Assembly: GCF_902498195.1 (NCBI RefSeq)
Contig: NZ_CABVIY010000004.1
Location: 372,001 to 436,000, forward strand
DNA length: 64,000 bases
Direction: 5' to 3'
Origin: Pseudomonas fluorescens
GTDB taxonomy: Bacteria > Pseudomonadota > Gammaproteobacteria > Pseudomonadales > Pseudomonadaceae
The position numbers and the translations under genes were made by a program. This document shows positions 1-8,064 of the stretch, in pieces. Each line of letters opens with the position of its first letter. The stretch's first letter is position 1. The notes beneath the pieces are model-generated. The model was not told the origin of the DNA, searched no databases, and saw nothing but the letters and a program-made list of their open reading frames with translations.

Positions 1-2
1 TC

Positions 3-1415
3 CTGCACCTGTACGACCGCGCCTTGCTCAATCGCGCGGCCTTGCGCGTGGCCGGTTACACCCGCGATACGCCTAACCCGCCGGGTGGCGAGATTGTCCG
101 CGATGCCAACGGCAACCCCACCGGCATGCTGGTGGCGCGTCCCAACGCGATGATTCTCTACTCGACCCTGGCCAAGGGGCCGAAGCTGCCGCTGGAGTAT
201 CAGGTCAACTCGACCCGCCAGTTCATGCGCGAACTCAATCGCCTGGGCCTGACCAGCGCCATCGATGCCGGCGGTGGTTTCCAGAATTATCCGGACGACT
301 ACCAAGTGATCGAGCAGTTGGCCAAGGACCAGCAACTGACCATTCGCATCGCCTATAACCTCTTCACTCAGAAGCCCAAGGAAGAGCTGACGGACTTCCA
401 GAACTGGACCGGCAGCGTCAAGTTGCACCAGGGCGACGATTACCTGCGGCACAACGGCGCCGGGGAAATGCTGGTGTTCTCGGCGGCGGACTTCGAGGAC
501 TTCCTCGAACCGCGCCCGGACCTGCCGCAAAGCATGGAAGACGAACTGGAGCCGGTGGTGCGCCACCTGGTCGAGCAGCGCTGGCCGTTCCGTTTGCACG
601 CCACCTACAACGAATCCATCAGCCGCATGCTCGACGTGTTCGAGAAGGTCAACCGTGATATCCCGTTCAACGGTTTGCCGTGGTTCTTCGACCATGCCGA
701 AACCATCACCCCGCAGAACATTGAGCGGGTGCGGGCGCTGGGTGGCGGTATCGCGATTCAGGACCGCATGGCGTTCCAGGGCGAATATTTTGTCGAGCGC
801 TATGGCGCCAAGGCCGCCGAAGCCACGCCGCCGATCCAGCGCATGCTCGCCGAAGGCGTGCCCGTTGGCGCCGGCACCGACGCGACGCGGGTCTCCAGCT
901 ACAACCCCTGGACCTCGCTGTACTGGATGGTCAGCGGTCGCACCGTGGGCGGCCTGGCGCTGCACGCCGAAGGCCTGTCGCGCCAGACCGCGCTGGAACT
1001 GTTCACCCACGGCAGCGCCTGGTTCTCGTCCGAGCAGGGCAAGAAAGGCCAGATCAAGGTCGGGCAACTGGCGGACGTGGCGGCGTTGAGCGCGGATTTT
1101 TTCAGTGTCGACGAAGAAGCGATCAAGTGGATCGAGTCGGTACTGACCGTGGTCGGCGGCAAGGTGGTGTACGCCGCTGGCGATTTCGAGAAGCTCGGAC
1201 CTGCCAGCGTGCCGGTGCTGCCGGACTGGTCGCCGGTGGTGAAAGTCCCGGGCCACTGGCGGCCGGACTCGCCGTTGCAGGCGCAGGTTCATGTGTGCAG
1301 CGGGCCGTGCCAGGTGCATTCCCACAGCCATGAGCGGGCGCGTCTGTCGAATGCGCCGGTCAGCGATTTCGCCGGTTTCTGGGGCGCCTTCGGCTGTTCG
1401 TGCTTTGCCTTCTGA
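3..1415 (+). CDS. Amidohydrolase, YtcJ-like, 5' end outside window
   Basis: This is the C-terminal 470 residues of a metal-dependent hydrolase of the amidohydrolase superfamily, YtcJ-like (Amidohydro_3) type. The reading frame is open from base 3, so the start lies upstream of the window. Visible family marks are HATYNE near the middle, FDHAETI about 40 residues later and GAGTDATR, which would supply metal ligands and the late catalytic Asp. The substrate cannot be told; these enzymes hydrolyse amide or ester bonds of small molecules. The tail is odd: after the usual C-terminal VADVAALS-type strand there are about 80 more residues ending in a Cys/His-rich stretch (HVCSGPCQVHSHSHER and CSCF). 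It lies 69 bp upstream of a YcaC-type hydrolase on the same strand and is probably in one operon with it. Confidence 0.8.
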   Translation: MHLYDRALLNRAALRVAGYTRDTPNPPGGEIVRDANGNPTGMLVARPNAMILYSTLAKGPKLPLEYQVNSTRQFMRELNRLGLTSAIDAGGGFQNYPDDYQVIEQLAKDQQLTIRIAYNLFTQKPKEELTDFQNWTGSVKLHQGDDYLRHNGAGEMLVFSAADFEDFLEPRPDLPQSMEDELEPVVRHLVEQRWPFRLHATYNESISRMLDVFEKVNRDIPFNGLPWFFDHAETITPQNIERVRALGGGIAIQDRMAFQGEYFVERYGAKAAEATPPIQRMLAEGVPVGAGTDATRVSSYNPWTSLYWMVSGRTVGGLALHAEGLSRQTALELFTHGSAWFSSEQGKKGQIKVGQLADVAALSADFFSVDEEAIKWIESVLTVVGGKVVYAAGDFEKLGPASVPVLPDWSPVVKVPGHWRPDSPLQAQVHVCSGPCQVHSHSHERARLSNAPVSDFAGFWGAFGCSCFAF

Positions 1416-1484
1416 TACCCGTTAAACAGCGCCGGGCCTACGGGTCCGGCACGCAAGCGACAACCATCCACCAAGGAGTTTTCC

Positions 1485-2111
1485 ATGAGCAACGTTCCGT
1501 ACTCTCGCCTGAACAAAGACGACGCTGTTGTGCTGCTGGTCGATCACCAGACCGGCCTGATCTCGCTGGTGCAGGATTTCTCGCCCAACGAATTCAAGAA
1601 CAACGTGCTGGCCCTGGGCGACATCGCCAAGTTCTTCAAGCTGCCGACCATCCTCACCACCAGTTTCGACAAAGGTCCGAACGGTCCGATCGTGCCGGAA
1701 CTCAAGGCGCAATTCCCCGACGCGCCGTTCATTGCGCGCCCGGGCCAGATCAACGCCTGGGACAACGAAGACTTCGTCAAGGCCGTGAAGGCCACCGGTC
1801 GCAAGCAACTGATCATCGCCGGTGTAGTGACCGACGTGTGCGTGGCGTTCCCGACCCTCTCGGCCATTGCCGAAGGGTTTGAAGTGTTCGTGGTGACCGA
1901 CGCTTCCGGCACCTTCAACACCACCGTGCAACAAGCCGCCTGGGCGCGCATGTCGGCCGCCGGTGCACACCTGCTGAACTGGTTCTCGGTGGCGTGCGAG
2001 CTGCAAGGCGACTGGCGCAACGACATGGAAGGCCTGGCCAACCTGCTGTCCGAACGCCTGCCGAACTACCGCAACCTGATCAACAGCTACACCACGTTTA
2101 CGGCCAAGTAA
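1485..2111 (+). CDS. ycaC: YcaC-type isochorismatase-like cysteine hydrolase
   Basis: The protein has 208 aa, the same length as E. coli YcaC, and looks full length. It belongs to the isochorismatase-like cysteine hydrolases. The expected triad is visible: Asp in LLVDHQTG near residue 20, a central Lys in the strand region, and the nucleophilic Cys in VTDVCVAFP near residue 118. Members are cytoplasmic and multimeric; the true substrate of YcaC is unknown. The start is set by AAGGAG seven bases before the ATG. It follows the amidohydrolase gene by 69 bp, so the two hydrolases may act on one small amide-type compound; that link is inference. A REP pair follows directly and probably ends the transcript. 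Confidence 0.85.
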   Translation: MSNVPYSRLNKDDAVVLLVDHQTGLISLVQDFSPNEFKNNVLALGDIAKFFKLPTILTTSFDKGPNGPIVPELKAQFPDAPFIARPGQINAWDNEDFVKAVKATGRKQLIIAGVVTDVCVAFPTLSAIAEGFEVFVVTDASGTFNTTVQQAAWARMSAAGAHLLNWFSVACELQGDWRNDMEGLANLLSERLPNYRNLINSYTTFTAK

Positions 2112-2139
2112 CAGTGCTTTGGCAACACACATAACCCAA

Positions 2140-2229
2140 TGTGGGAGCGGGCTTGCTCGCGAAACCGGAGTGTCAGGCGACATCAACGCTGACTGACACG
2201 CCGCTTTCGCGAGCAAGCCCGCTCCCACA
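2140..2229. repeat. REP pair (inverted, GTGGGAGCGGGC type)
   Basis: Two inverted copies of a Pseudomonas REP (TGTGGGAGCGGGCTTGCTCG and its complement) flank a 40-base spacer. It sits between the convergent ycaC-like gene and the MscS gene and can form a long stem-loop in either transcript. Confidence 0.9.
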
Positions 2230-2234
2230 GGGGG

Positions 2235-3662
2235 TCATCGGTTTTGCAACCACCCCAGAAATCCCCCTTTCCTGATCGGCGCGGGCTTGGCCATCAACGC
2301 CAACCGGCTGTTCTGCTGGCGCACCGCTTGCAATTTGTTCAAGGCCCGACCGACTTCGCTGCGTTGCTCCATGCATGCGCGGGTGAGGTTTTTGTCGAGC
2401 CGATAAATGATGCACGAGGTGAGGGCGGTGAAGCAGGCATGGGACGGTGAGTCGGTGAGGATGCTTTGCTCGCCCATGACTTCGCCAGGCCCCATGCGTC
2501 CGGCTTCGGTACGGCCGGTGCCGTCGGGCACGGCGGCGCTGACCACGCCGGTGGCGATCACGTACAGGCTGTCCGGCACTTCATCGAGCTCCAGTACCAC
2601 CTGACCGGCCGCGTACTGCTGCGCCACCATCGACTCGGCGAGGCGATCGCGTTCTTCGTTGCTCAGCGTGCGGAAGACTTTCACCTCGTCAAGCAAGGCG
2701 CGGGCGCGGGTCGAGGGTTCGATCACGCCGTCCGGTTGCCGGGAAATGCCGGCGGCTTCCAGATGACGGTGCGCGAGGTCGAACAGTTGATTGCGCACTT
2801 CGCTTTTTTTCCCCAGTTCAGCGATGAAGCCGCTGGCCACGTACTCGGACAGGGTGTCCCCGGCTTCCTTGAGCACGGCCTTGGGGGCTGGCGACAGCAA
2901 CAGGCTGCTGCTGCCGCGCAGCGTGCGATCGAGGGCGTCGAGGACCCGGCGTGGGCGGATGTGGTTGGGCACCTTGATGCTGATCGAGACTCCGTGCATG
3001 TGGGTCGGACGACTGAGGTTGATGATCTTCGCCTTGGCTGCCACCGAGTTGGGCACCACCGCCGTGGTGCCGGCGCTGGTGAGCAAGTGGGTGGCGCGCC
3101 AGTTGATGTCCAGCACCTTGCCTTCGACGCCGTCGATCATCACCAGGTCATCCACCTGATAGGGCTTGGTGGTGTTGAGCACGATGCCGGAGAACACGTC
3201 GCTCAAGGTACTTTGCAAGGCCAGGCCGACCACGATCGCCACCACCCCGGACGTCGCCAGCAGCCCTTTGACCGGCAACTCCAGCACATAACCGGCCGCC
3301 GCGACGATGGCGGCCAGGAACACCAGCGCGCCGATCACGTCCTGCAACAGCCGTCCGCTGTGGCCGATGCGGCGCATCAACACCAGGCCGATGATTTCGG
3401 TGAGTACGCGCGCGGCGTACAGCCACCAGACAATCCCCAAAGCGGTGGCGCCGAGTTGCGCCACGCGGTCATCGGCAAACGACGGCGCCTGCAACGGACT
3501 GATGCCGGCATTGATGACCAGGGTGCTGAAGACCAGGAACAGGCCCGTGCGCAAACCAATGCGCACCACGCGATGCTGGACGGGCGCGAGGTGCCAGAGC
3601 AGCGCGTCGATCACCAGCAACAGGGCGCTCCAGGACAGCAGGTGGGCGAGGACAAAGGACAT
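2235..3662 (-). CDS. MscS-type mechanosensitive channel with C-terminal cyclic-nucleotide-binding domain
   Basis: This 475-aa inner-membrane channel has several N-terminal membrane segments, then the MscS pore region with the pattern GVVAIVVGLALQSTLSD, then the soluble MscS beta domain. The last ~150 residues hold a cNMP-binding domain (FRTLSNEERDRLAE onward, with GEVMGEQSILTDSPSHA as the phosphate-binding cassette-like segment). Such proteins are thought to gate ions or osmolytes under membrane tension with modulation by a nucleotide; ligand binding is not shown here. The frame is open for 57 further codons upstream, but those are REP sequence. I place the start at 3662, where CGGAG precedes ATG. 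It stands alone between two REP pairs. Confidence 0.85.
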   Translation of the reverse strand: MSFVLAHLLSWSALLLVIDALLWHLAPVQHRVVRIGLRTGLFLVFSTLVINAGISPLQAPSFADDRVAQLGATALGIVWWLYAARVLTEIIGLVLMRRIGHSGRLLQDVIGALVFLAAIVAAAGYVLELPVKGLLATSGVVAIVVGLALQSTLSDVFSGIVLNTTKPYQVDDLVMIDGVEGKVLDINWRATHLLTSAGTTAVVPNSVAAKAKIINLSRPTHMHGVSISIKVPNHIRPRRVLDALDRTLRGSSSLLLSPAPKAVLKEAGDTLSEYVASGFIAELGKKSEVRNQLFDLAHRHLEAAGISRQPDGVIEPSTRARALLDEVKVFRTLSNEERDRLAESMVAQQYAAGQVVLELDEVPDSLYVIATGVVSAAVPDGTGRTEAGRMGPGEVMGEQSILTDSPSHACFTALTSCIIYRLDKNLTRACMEQRSEVGRALNKLQAVRQQNSRLALMAKPAPIRKGGFLGWLQNR

Positions 3663-3724
3663 GGAAGAACTCCGGTGAAAGGCGGGAGGGGCTGACTGAT
3701 GGGTTTTTCTGAGGGGGGCTTTTC

Positions 3725-3814
3725 TGTGGGAGCGGGCTTGCTCGCGAAAGCGGTGGATCAGCTCACTGTGATGTTGAATGTGATGCCACCTTCGCGAGCA
3801 AGCCCGCTCCCACA
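3725..3814. repeat. REP pair (inverted, GTGGGAGCGGGC type)
   Basis: Inverted REP arms TGTGGGAGCGGGCTTGCTCG and its complement stand about 45 bases apart, directly upstream of the MscS gene and downstream of the alpha/beta hydrolase terminator. Confidence 0.9.
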
Positions 3815-3816
3815 GA

Positions 3817-3856
3817 AAAGCCCTTCGCCACACAGGGTTGTGTGGCGAAGGGCTTT
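3817..3856 (-). terminator. Rho-independent terminator of the alpha/beta hydrolase gene
   Basis: An 18-bp perfect stem (arms 3817-3834 and 3839-3856) with a 4-base loop lies 2 bases after the stop of the minus-strand hydrolase gene. On the minus strand it is followed by a short T run, and the arms themselves begin and end in AAA/TTT. Confidence 0.85.
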
Positions 3857-3858
3857 GC

Positions 3859-4878
3859 TCAGTTCAAGTGAGCCTTGAGCTCCAGCGCCGCCTGACGCAC
3901 CGCCGCTTGCACCTCAGGAATTGCGCTCAGCGGATTGAGCAAGCCGAAGTCATGGATCATCCCGTTGTAGCGCACCGAGGTCACCGCGACGCCGGCCGCA
4001 TCCAGGTGGCGGGCATAGCTTTCGCCTTCATCGCGCAGCACGTCGAACTCGGCGGTCTGCACCAGCGCGGCGGGCAGGCCCTTGAGCTGTTCGGCGCTGG
4101 CGTTCAGCGGCGAGGCGTGGATCTGAGCGCGTTCGGCCGGGACGGTGGTGTAGTTGTCCCAGAACCACTGCATCATGCCCTTGGTGAGGAAATGGCCCTC
4201 GGCAAATTGCTGGTACGAGCCATTGTCGAACCCGGCGTGGGTCACCGGCCACATCAGCAACTGGAAGCGCAGTGCCGGGGTTTTCTGTTCCTTGGCCATC
4301 AACGCCACGACCGCCGCCATGTTGCCGCCGACGCTGTTGCCGGCCACCGCCAGTCGCTTGCCATCGACGCCGATGTCCTGGCCATGCTCGGCCACCCAGC
4401 GGGTCGCGGCGTAGGCCTGGTTGATCGCGGTCGGGTACTGCGCTTCCGGCGACGGCGTGTAATCGACGTACACCGCGACGGCACCGGAGCCCACCACCAG
4501 GTCGCGAATCAGCCGTTGGTGCGTCGGGAAGTCGCCCAGCACCCAGCCGCCGCCGTGGAAGAACATGAACACTGGCAGCTCGCCCTTGACCTTGGCCGGG
4601 CGGACGATTTTCAGCTGGATCACCTGGCCGTCGACCTTGATCGCCCGGTCGCTCACCTCGACCCCGGACAGGTCCACCTTCACCGACGCCTGGGCACCGG
4701 TCAGCACCGCACGGGCATCTTTCGGGCTCAGTTGTTCAAGGGGCTTGCCACCGCCGGCGGCGAGGGCTTCGAGAAAGGCCTGGGTGGTGTGTTCGACACC
4801 AGGGCTGCCGGCGGCAAAAGCGTTGCCGACCGCGAGGGCGAGCAGGGTGGTGGTCAGGGTTTTCTGGACGATGTTCAT
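3859..4878 (-). CDS. Secreted alpha/beta hydrolase, HSL/esterase-lipase fold-3 family
   Basis: This 339-aa predicted carboxylesterase has an N-terminal signal peptide (MNIVQKTLTTTLLALAVG then AFA^AG). The oxyanion-hole motif is HGGGWVLGD and the nucleophile elbow is GNSVGGN. The acid is probably in EFDVLRDEG and the base His in MIHDFG, giving a full Ser-Asp-His triad in the order of the hormone-sensitive-lipase family. It would act in the periplasm or outside on small esters. AAGGAA precedes the ATG by 7 bases and fixes the start; the frame runs further upstream only through repeat sequence. A divergent LysR gene lies 239 bp away and is the natural candidate regulator. Confidence 0.85.
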   Translation of the reverse strand: MNIVQKTLTTTLLALAVGNAFAAGSPGVEHTTQAFLEALAAGGGKPLEQLSPKDARAVLTGAQASVKVDLSGVEVSDRAIKVDGQVIQLKIVRPAKVKGELPVFMFFHGGGWVLGDFPTHQRLIRDLVVGSGAVAVYVDYTPSPEAQYPTAINQAYAATRWVAEHGQDIGVDGKRLAVAGNSVGGNMAAVVALMAKEQKTPALRFQLLMWPVTHAGFDNGSYQQFAEGHFLTKGMMQWFWDNYTTVPAERAQIHASPLNASAEQLKGLPAALVQTAEFDVLRDEGESYARHLDAAGVAVTSVRYNGMIHDFGLLNPLSAIPEVQAAVRQAALELKAHLN

Positions 4879-4914
4879 GGGGTAATTCCTTTTAAATTTG
4901 AGGTTACCGTCCCC

Positions 4915-5003
4915 GTAGGAGCTGCCGAAGGCTGCGATCTTTTGATCTTCAGCGATCTTGAAAGGATCAACTGCAAAAGATCGCAGCCTTCGGCAGCTCC
5001 TAC
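4915..5003. repeat. Inverted repeat element, GTAGGAGCTGCCGAAGGCTG type
   Basis: The arms GTAGGAGCTGCCGAAGGCTG...GATC and their complement surround a short AT-rich centre. A second copy lies at 32226-32314. It sits in the divergent promoter region between the hydrolase and the LysR gene. Confidence 0.85.
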
Positions 5004-5117
5004 AGATATCGGGTTTGATGTCGGTGGAGTTCATTTGCACCGTGGACACAGATTAATAGGGTGCTGGAAAGGGAAAAAGCCGCTATAAAGCGTTTAACTG
5101 TCAACCAGGAAGTGACA

Positions 5118-6014
5118 ATGAACCCGTTCGAAGACATGCGTATTTTTTGCCAGGTCATGGAGTCCGGCAGCTTCACCGCCGCCGCCGATCAATTGGGCCT
5201 GTCCAAGCAATTCGTCAGCCGGCGCCTGATGCAGCTTGAAGAGCGCCTCGGGGTGCGCCTGCTCAATCGCTCGACGCGGCGCCTGGACGTCACGCCCCTG
5301 GGCCAGAGTTACTACGAATCGGCGCTGCGCCTGCTGGGTGAGGTCGAACAAGTGGAACAGGGCATCGCCGGGCAAACCACCGAGCCACGCGGCACGGTGC
5401 GCATCAGCGCGCCGCTGTCGTTTGCGCTGGCGCACCTGGGCTGTCTGCTGCCGTTGTTCCTGCAACGCTACCGTGACGTCACGGTGGAAGTGGACTTGAG
5501 CGATCGCCCGGTGGACCTGCTCGGTGAGGGCTACGACCTGGCCTTGCGCATCGGCGTTCTCGAAGACTCGACGTTGATTGCCCGGCGCATCGCTTCCATC
5601 GAGCGCGTGTACTGCGCGAGCCCCGCGTACCTGGCCGACCGGGGCACGCCGCTCAAGCCGGAAGATCTACTGGCCCATGACTGCCTGCCTTACGGCCACG
5701 GTCGCCAGGTGCAATGGCGGTTCGCGGGGCAGGGCAAGCCGCTGGCCGTCAACGTCACCGGGCGGATGCGGGTCAACAATGGCGAGTTGCTCAAGGACGC
5801 GGCGATTGCCGGAATGGGGATTACCTACCTGCCGACGTTCATCGTCGGTTCGGCATTGAAGGAGGGAAGGCTGGTGGCGGTGCTGGATGGATTTCGGCCC
5901 GAGCCGCTGACGCTGTCGGCGGTCTACCCGCAACACCGGCAATCATCGCGACCGGTGCAGGCGTTGATCGAGTTCTTGCGTGAGCGGTTGGACCGGTGTG
6001 AGGGTGGGTTGTAG
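5118..6014 (+). CDS. LysR-family transcriptional regulator
   Basis: The product has 298 aa, usual for LysR proteins. The N-terminus (MNPFEDMRIFCQVMESGSFT followed by an SKQFVSRRLMQLEERLG helix-turn-helix) is the DNA-binding domain; residues ~90-295 are the two-lobe effector domain (PLSFALAHLG..., RIGVLEDSTLIARRI..., GMGITYLPTFIVG). It belongs to the CrgA-like subgroup common in Pseudomonas. AGGAAG six bases before the ATG sets the start; the open frame upstream has no such site. It is divergent from the secreted alpha/beta hydrolase gene, which it probably controls. No effector can be named. Confidence 0.9.
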   Translation: MNPFEDMRIFCQVMESGSFTAAADQLGLSKQFVSRRLMQLEERLGVRLLNRSTRRLDVTPLGQSYYESALRLLGEVEQVEQGIAGQTTEPRGTVRISAPLSFALAHLGCLLPLFLQRYRDVTVEVDLSDRPVDLLGEGYDLALRIGVLEDSTLIARRIASIERVYCASPAYLADRGTPLKPEDLLAHDCLPYGHGRQVQWRFAGQGKPLAVNVTGRMRVNNGELLKDAAIAGMGITYLPTFIVGSALKEGRLVAVLDGFRPEPLTLSAVYPQHRQSSRPVQALIEFLRERLDRCEGGL

Positions 6015-6036
6015 ATCGTCAATTCACCCCATCCAA

Positions 6037-6126
6037 TGTGGGAGCGGGCTTGCTCGCGAAAGCGGAGTGTCAGGCAACACATCTGTTGTCTGACACTCCG
6101 CTTTCGCGAGCAGGCTCGCTCCCACA
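6037..6126. repeat. REP pair (inverted, GTGGGAGCGGGC type)
   Basis: Inverted REP arms lie 23 bases after the LysR stop. One arm is the TTGCTCGCGAAAGCGGAGTG form and the other carries CAGGCTCGCTCCCACA, a slight variant. Confidence 0.9.
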
Positions 6127-6140
6127 GGGGTGAGTGCAAG

Positions 6141-6695
6141 TCAGTTCACGCGTTTATCATCGCCTGGCTCGCCAGCGGCGTGCAGACCGCGGTCATCGCC
6201 GATTTCGCCGGCCCGATGAATACCGTGGTCATCACCGATTTCGCCTGAACGATGGACGCCGTTGTCATCGCCGGAGCGGTGCACGCCGTTGTCGTCGCCC
6301 GAACGATGGACGCCATTGTCGTCGCCCGAACGGTGGACACCATTGTCATCGCCCGAACGATGAACCCCATGGTCGTCACCCGGTTCGGAATGGGTGCTGC
6401 TGCGTCCCGAGTTCGAGGCTGTGCTGCCAGCATGGTCGCTTCCGCTATGGCCGCTGCCACTGTTGCCTGCGCTACTGCCTCCGTGACCGCTGCCGCTACT
6501 GCCACCGCCATTACCGCCGCCGTGACCACCGCCATTGCCGCCGCCCCCACCGCCGTTTCCGCCGCCGCCCCCACCACTACCGCCTTCTTTCGCCTGGGCA
6601 CTCGACATATCGGACACGCTGTCCGGAATCAATACGGTAGACGCCGACAAAACCGCGCCAATAGCTACTGCAAGTAAAAGCTTGTTGATGTGCAT
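6141..6695 (-). CDS. Secreted Gly-rich protein with tandem GDDNGVHRS repeats, unknown function
   Basis: I do not recognise this 184-aa protein as a known family. It has a signal-type N-terminus (MHINKLLLAVAIGAVLSAST). Residues ~38-95 are almost only Gly, Ser, Asn and His. Residues ~106-150 hold five 9-residue units, one GDDHGVHRS and four GDDNGVHRS, followed by two looser GEIGDD(H/R)G(I/L)H units. The repeats place two Asp and one His at fixed spacing, which would suit metal binding, but that is inference. CGGAG precedes the ATG and sets the start. It stands at the left edge of the Mn-oxidation island, next to xcmS-xcmT1 on the same strand with a 167-bp gap, so it may be an exported surface component. 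Low sequence complexity makes homology searches unreliable. Confidence 0.65.
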   Translation of the reverse strand: MHINKLLLAVAIGAVLSASTVLIPDSVSDMSSAQAKEGGSGGGGGGNGGGGGGNGGGHGGGNGGGSSGSGHGGSSAGNSGSGHSGSDHAGSTASNSGRSSTHSEPGDDHGVHRSGDDNGVHRSGDDNGVHRSGDDNGVHRSGDDNGVHRSGEIGDDHGIHRAGEIGDDRGLHAAGEPGDDKRVN

Positions 6696-6713
6696 GTCGT
6701 TCTCCGTTTTCTT

Positions 6714-6840
6714 CTTCGGGTTGGAACGTTGATGAACACTGCAACGCACTGCCGGGATCATTTATTCGGCAGGGACGTTGGTAAACACCTGCGCGTACGG
6801 ATTTATTCGGTTACAACGTTGATGAATTCTGCAATTGGCC
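6714..6840. repeat. Three degenerate direct repeats upstream of the Gly-rich protein gene
   Basis: Three related segments share TTCGG...ACGTTG...A(A/C)..CTGC, with ACGTT at 6726, 6775 and 6816. The first and third share AACGTTGATGAA and CTGCAA exactly. They lie in the leader region of the minus-strand Gly-rich protein gene and might be regulator sites; no known operator is recognised. Confidence 0.4.
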
Positions 6841-6862
6841 GCCAAGGCCCATTCCAGAGGGC

Positions 6863-8050
6863 TCAGTGAATGCTCGAGGCCAGTTCGAAAATCGGGATGT
6901 ACATCAGGATCACGATCACGCCGATCAACAGGCCGATAAAAGTCATGAGCAAGGGTTCGAACAGCCGTACGAACCATTCGATCCAGCGGCTGATTTCTTC
7001 GTCGTAGAAGTCGGCGCTGCGCTCCATCATTTGCCCCAGGTTGCCGGACTGTTCGCCGGCACGCAGCAGGCGCAGGGACACCGGGGTCACCAGGTGGTTG
7101 AGTTCCAGCGCGGTGGACAGGGATTGCCCCTCGCGCACCCGTTCGCAGGCCTGGTCCAGGCGCGCGCGGGAGGCCACGGTCAGCAGGTTGCGCACCATGC
7201 CCATGGCGGTGACGAGGGGAATGCCGCCCTGTAGCAGAATGCCCAGGGACCGGTAGAACCGCGCCAGTTCGTACATGAAGATGCGCTGGTGCACGGCCGG
7301 GAGTTTTTCGATCAGGCGGTCCAGGCCCCGGCGAAAGGAGGGCTGGCGCTGAAGGAAGGCGAGGGCGACCACGACGGTCGCGAAGGCGCCGAAGAACTCG
7401 CCCTGGTGGGCATGCAGGAACATGCCGCTGCTCATCAGGATCTGCGACAGCCACGGCAGGCTCGACCCCAGCCCTTCGAACACCAGGCTGAAGCGCGGCA
7501 CGACATAACCCATCAGGAACAGCACCACGCCACCCCCTACCACCAGCAACAGCATGGGGTAGATCGAGGCGCTGACGATCTTCTGCCGAACCTCGTCCAT
7601 GCGCTGGCGATAGCTGACGTAGCGGCCCAGGGCGTCGCCCACGGCACCGGTCTTTTCACTGGACTGGACCAACGCCACGTACAAGGGCGGGAACACCGCC
7701 GACAACTGGCCCAAGGCCTGGGAGAACGATTTGCCTTCATACAGCAGGCGCACCAGTTCGCTCAGGGTTTTGCGGGCCTGGGGCGCGTTTTCCTTTTCCG
7801 CCAGGCTTTCCAGCGCGTCGATCAACGGCAGGCCGGCATTGAGCAGCGTGGTCAGCTCCTGGCTGAACAGCACCAGGTTGAAGGTTTCCCGTTGCTTGAG
7901 GCGCAGCGCCCGCCAGTGTCGCTCGGCGTGCAGGCTGACCACCCGCAGGCCCTGGTCCTCGGCGATGCGCCGGGCTTCGCTATGGCCCGGCGCCTCGACG
8001 GTCATCGACACCACGCCGGCCTTGCCCACTGCTTTGAGGTGAAAACGCAT
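6863..8050 (-). CDS. xcmS: Type II secretion inner-membrane platform protein, GspF/XcmS-like
   Basis: This 395-aa polytopic protein has two T2SSF repeats. The first spans about residues 60-180 (LVLFSQELTTLLNAGLPLID... GKSFSQALGQ), the second about 260-385 (YELARFYRSLGILLQGGIPL... GQSLSTAL). Three membrane segments lie at SIYPMLLLVVGGGVVLFLMG, the mid-region and the C-terminus. GspF proteins form the platform turned by the cytoplasmic ATPase in type II secretion and type IV pili. The start at 8050 (MRFHLKAVGKAG) fits the family; in-frame ATGs at 8059 and 8068 are possible, the last overlapping the xcmT1 stop as ATGA. The pair with xcmT1 is isolated from the other secretion genes by 13.5 kb, as I recall for the two-gene xcmT1-xcmS operon needed to secrete the Mn oxidase of P. 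putida GB-1. It is the only GspF in the window. Confidence 0.85.
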   Translation of the reverse strand: MRFHLKAVGKAGVVSMTVEAPGHSEARRIAEDQGLRVVSLHAERHWRALRLKQRETFNLVLFSQELTTLLNAGLPLIDALESLAEKENAPQARKTLSELVRLLYEGKSFSQALGQLSAVFPPLYVALVQSSEKTGAVGDALGRYVSYRQRMDEVRQKIVSASIYPMLLLVVGGGVVLFLMGYVVPRFSLVFEGLGSSLPWLSQILMSSGMFLHAHQGEFFGAFATVVVALAFLQRQPSFRRGLDRLIEKLPAVHQRIFMYELARFYRSLGILLQGGIPLVTAMGMVRNLLTVASRARLDQACERVREGQSLSTALELNHLVTPVSLRLLRAGEQSGNLGQMMERSADFYDEEISRWIEWFVRLFEPLLMTFIGLLIGVIVILMYIPIFELASSIH

Positions 8051-8064
8051 GGTCGCCATTCCCG

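Noticed and set aside
2466..3695. Long plus-strand open frame opposite the MscS gene
   Set aside because: Antisense shadow of a well-supported channel gene; His/Gln-rich translation without domains.
6247..6382. 27-base direct repeats as a CRISPR array
   Set aside because: Units are back to back without spacers and stay in frame inside a coding sequence with a signal peptide.
6739..6840. Possible sigma54 promoters on the minus strand before the Gly-rich protein gene
   Set aside because: Both candidates (complement of GCAACGCACTGCC and GCAATTGGCCGCC) have 9 rather than 10 bp between GG and GC, which is known to destroy function.
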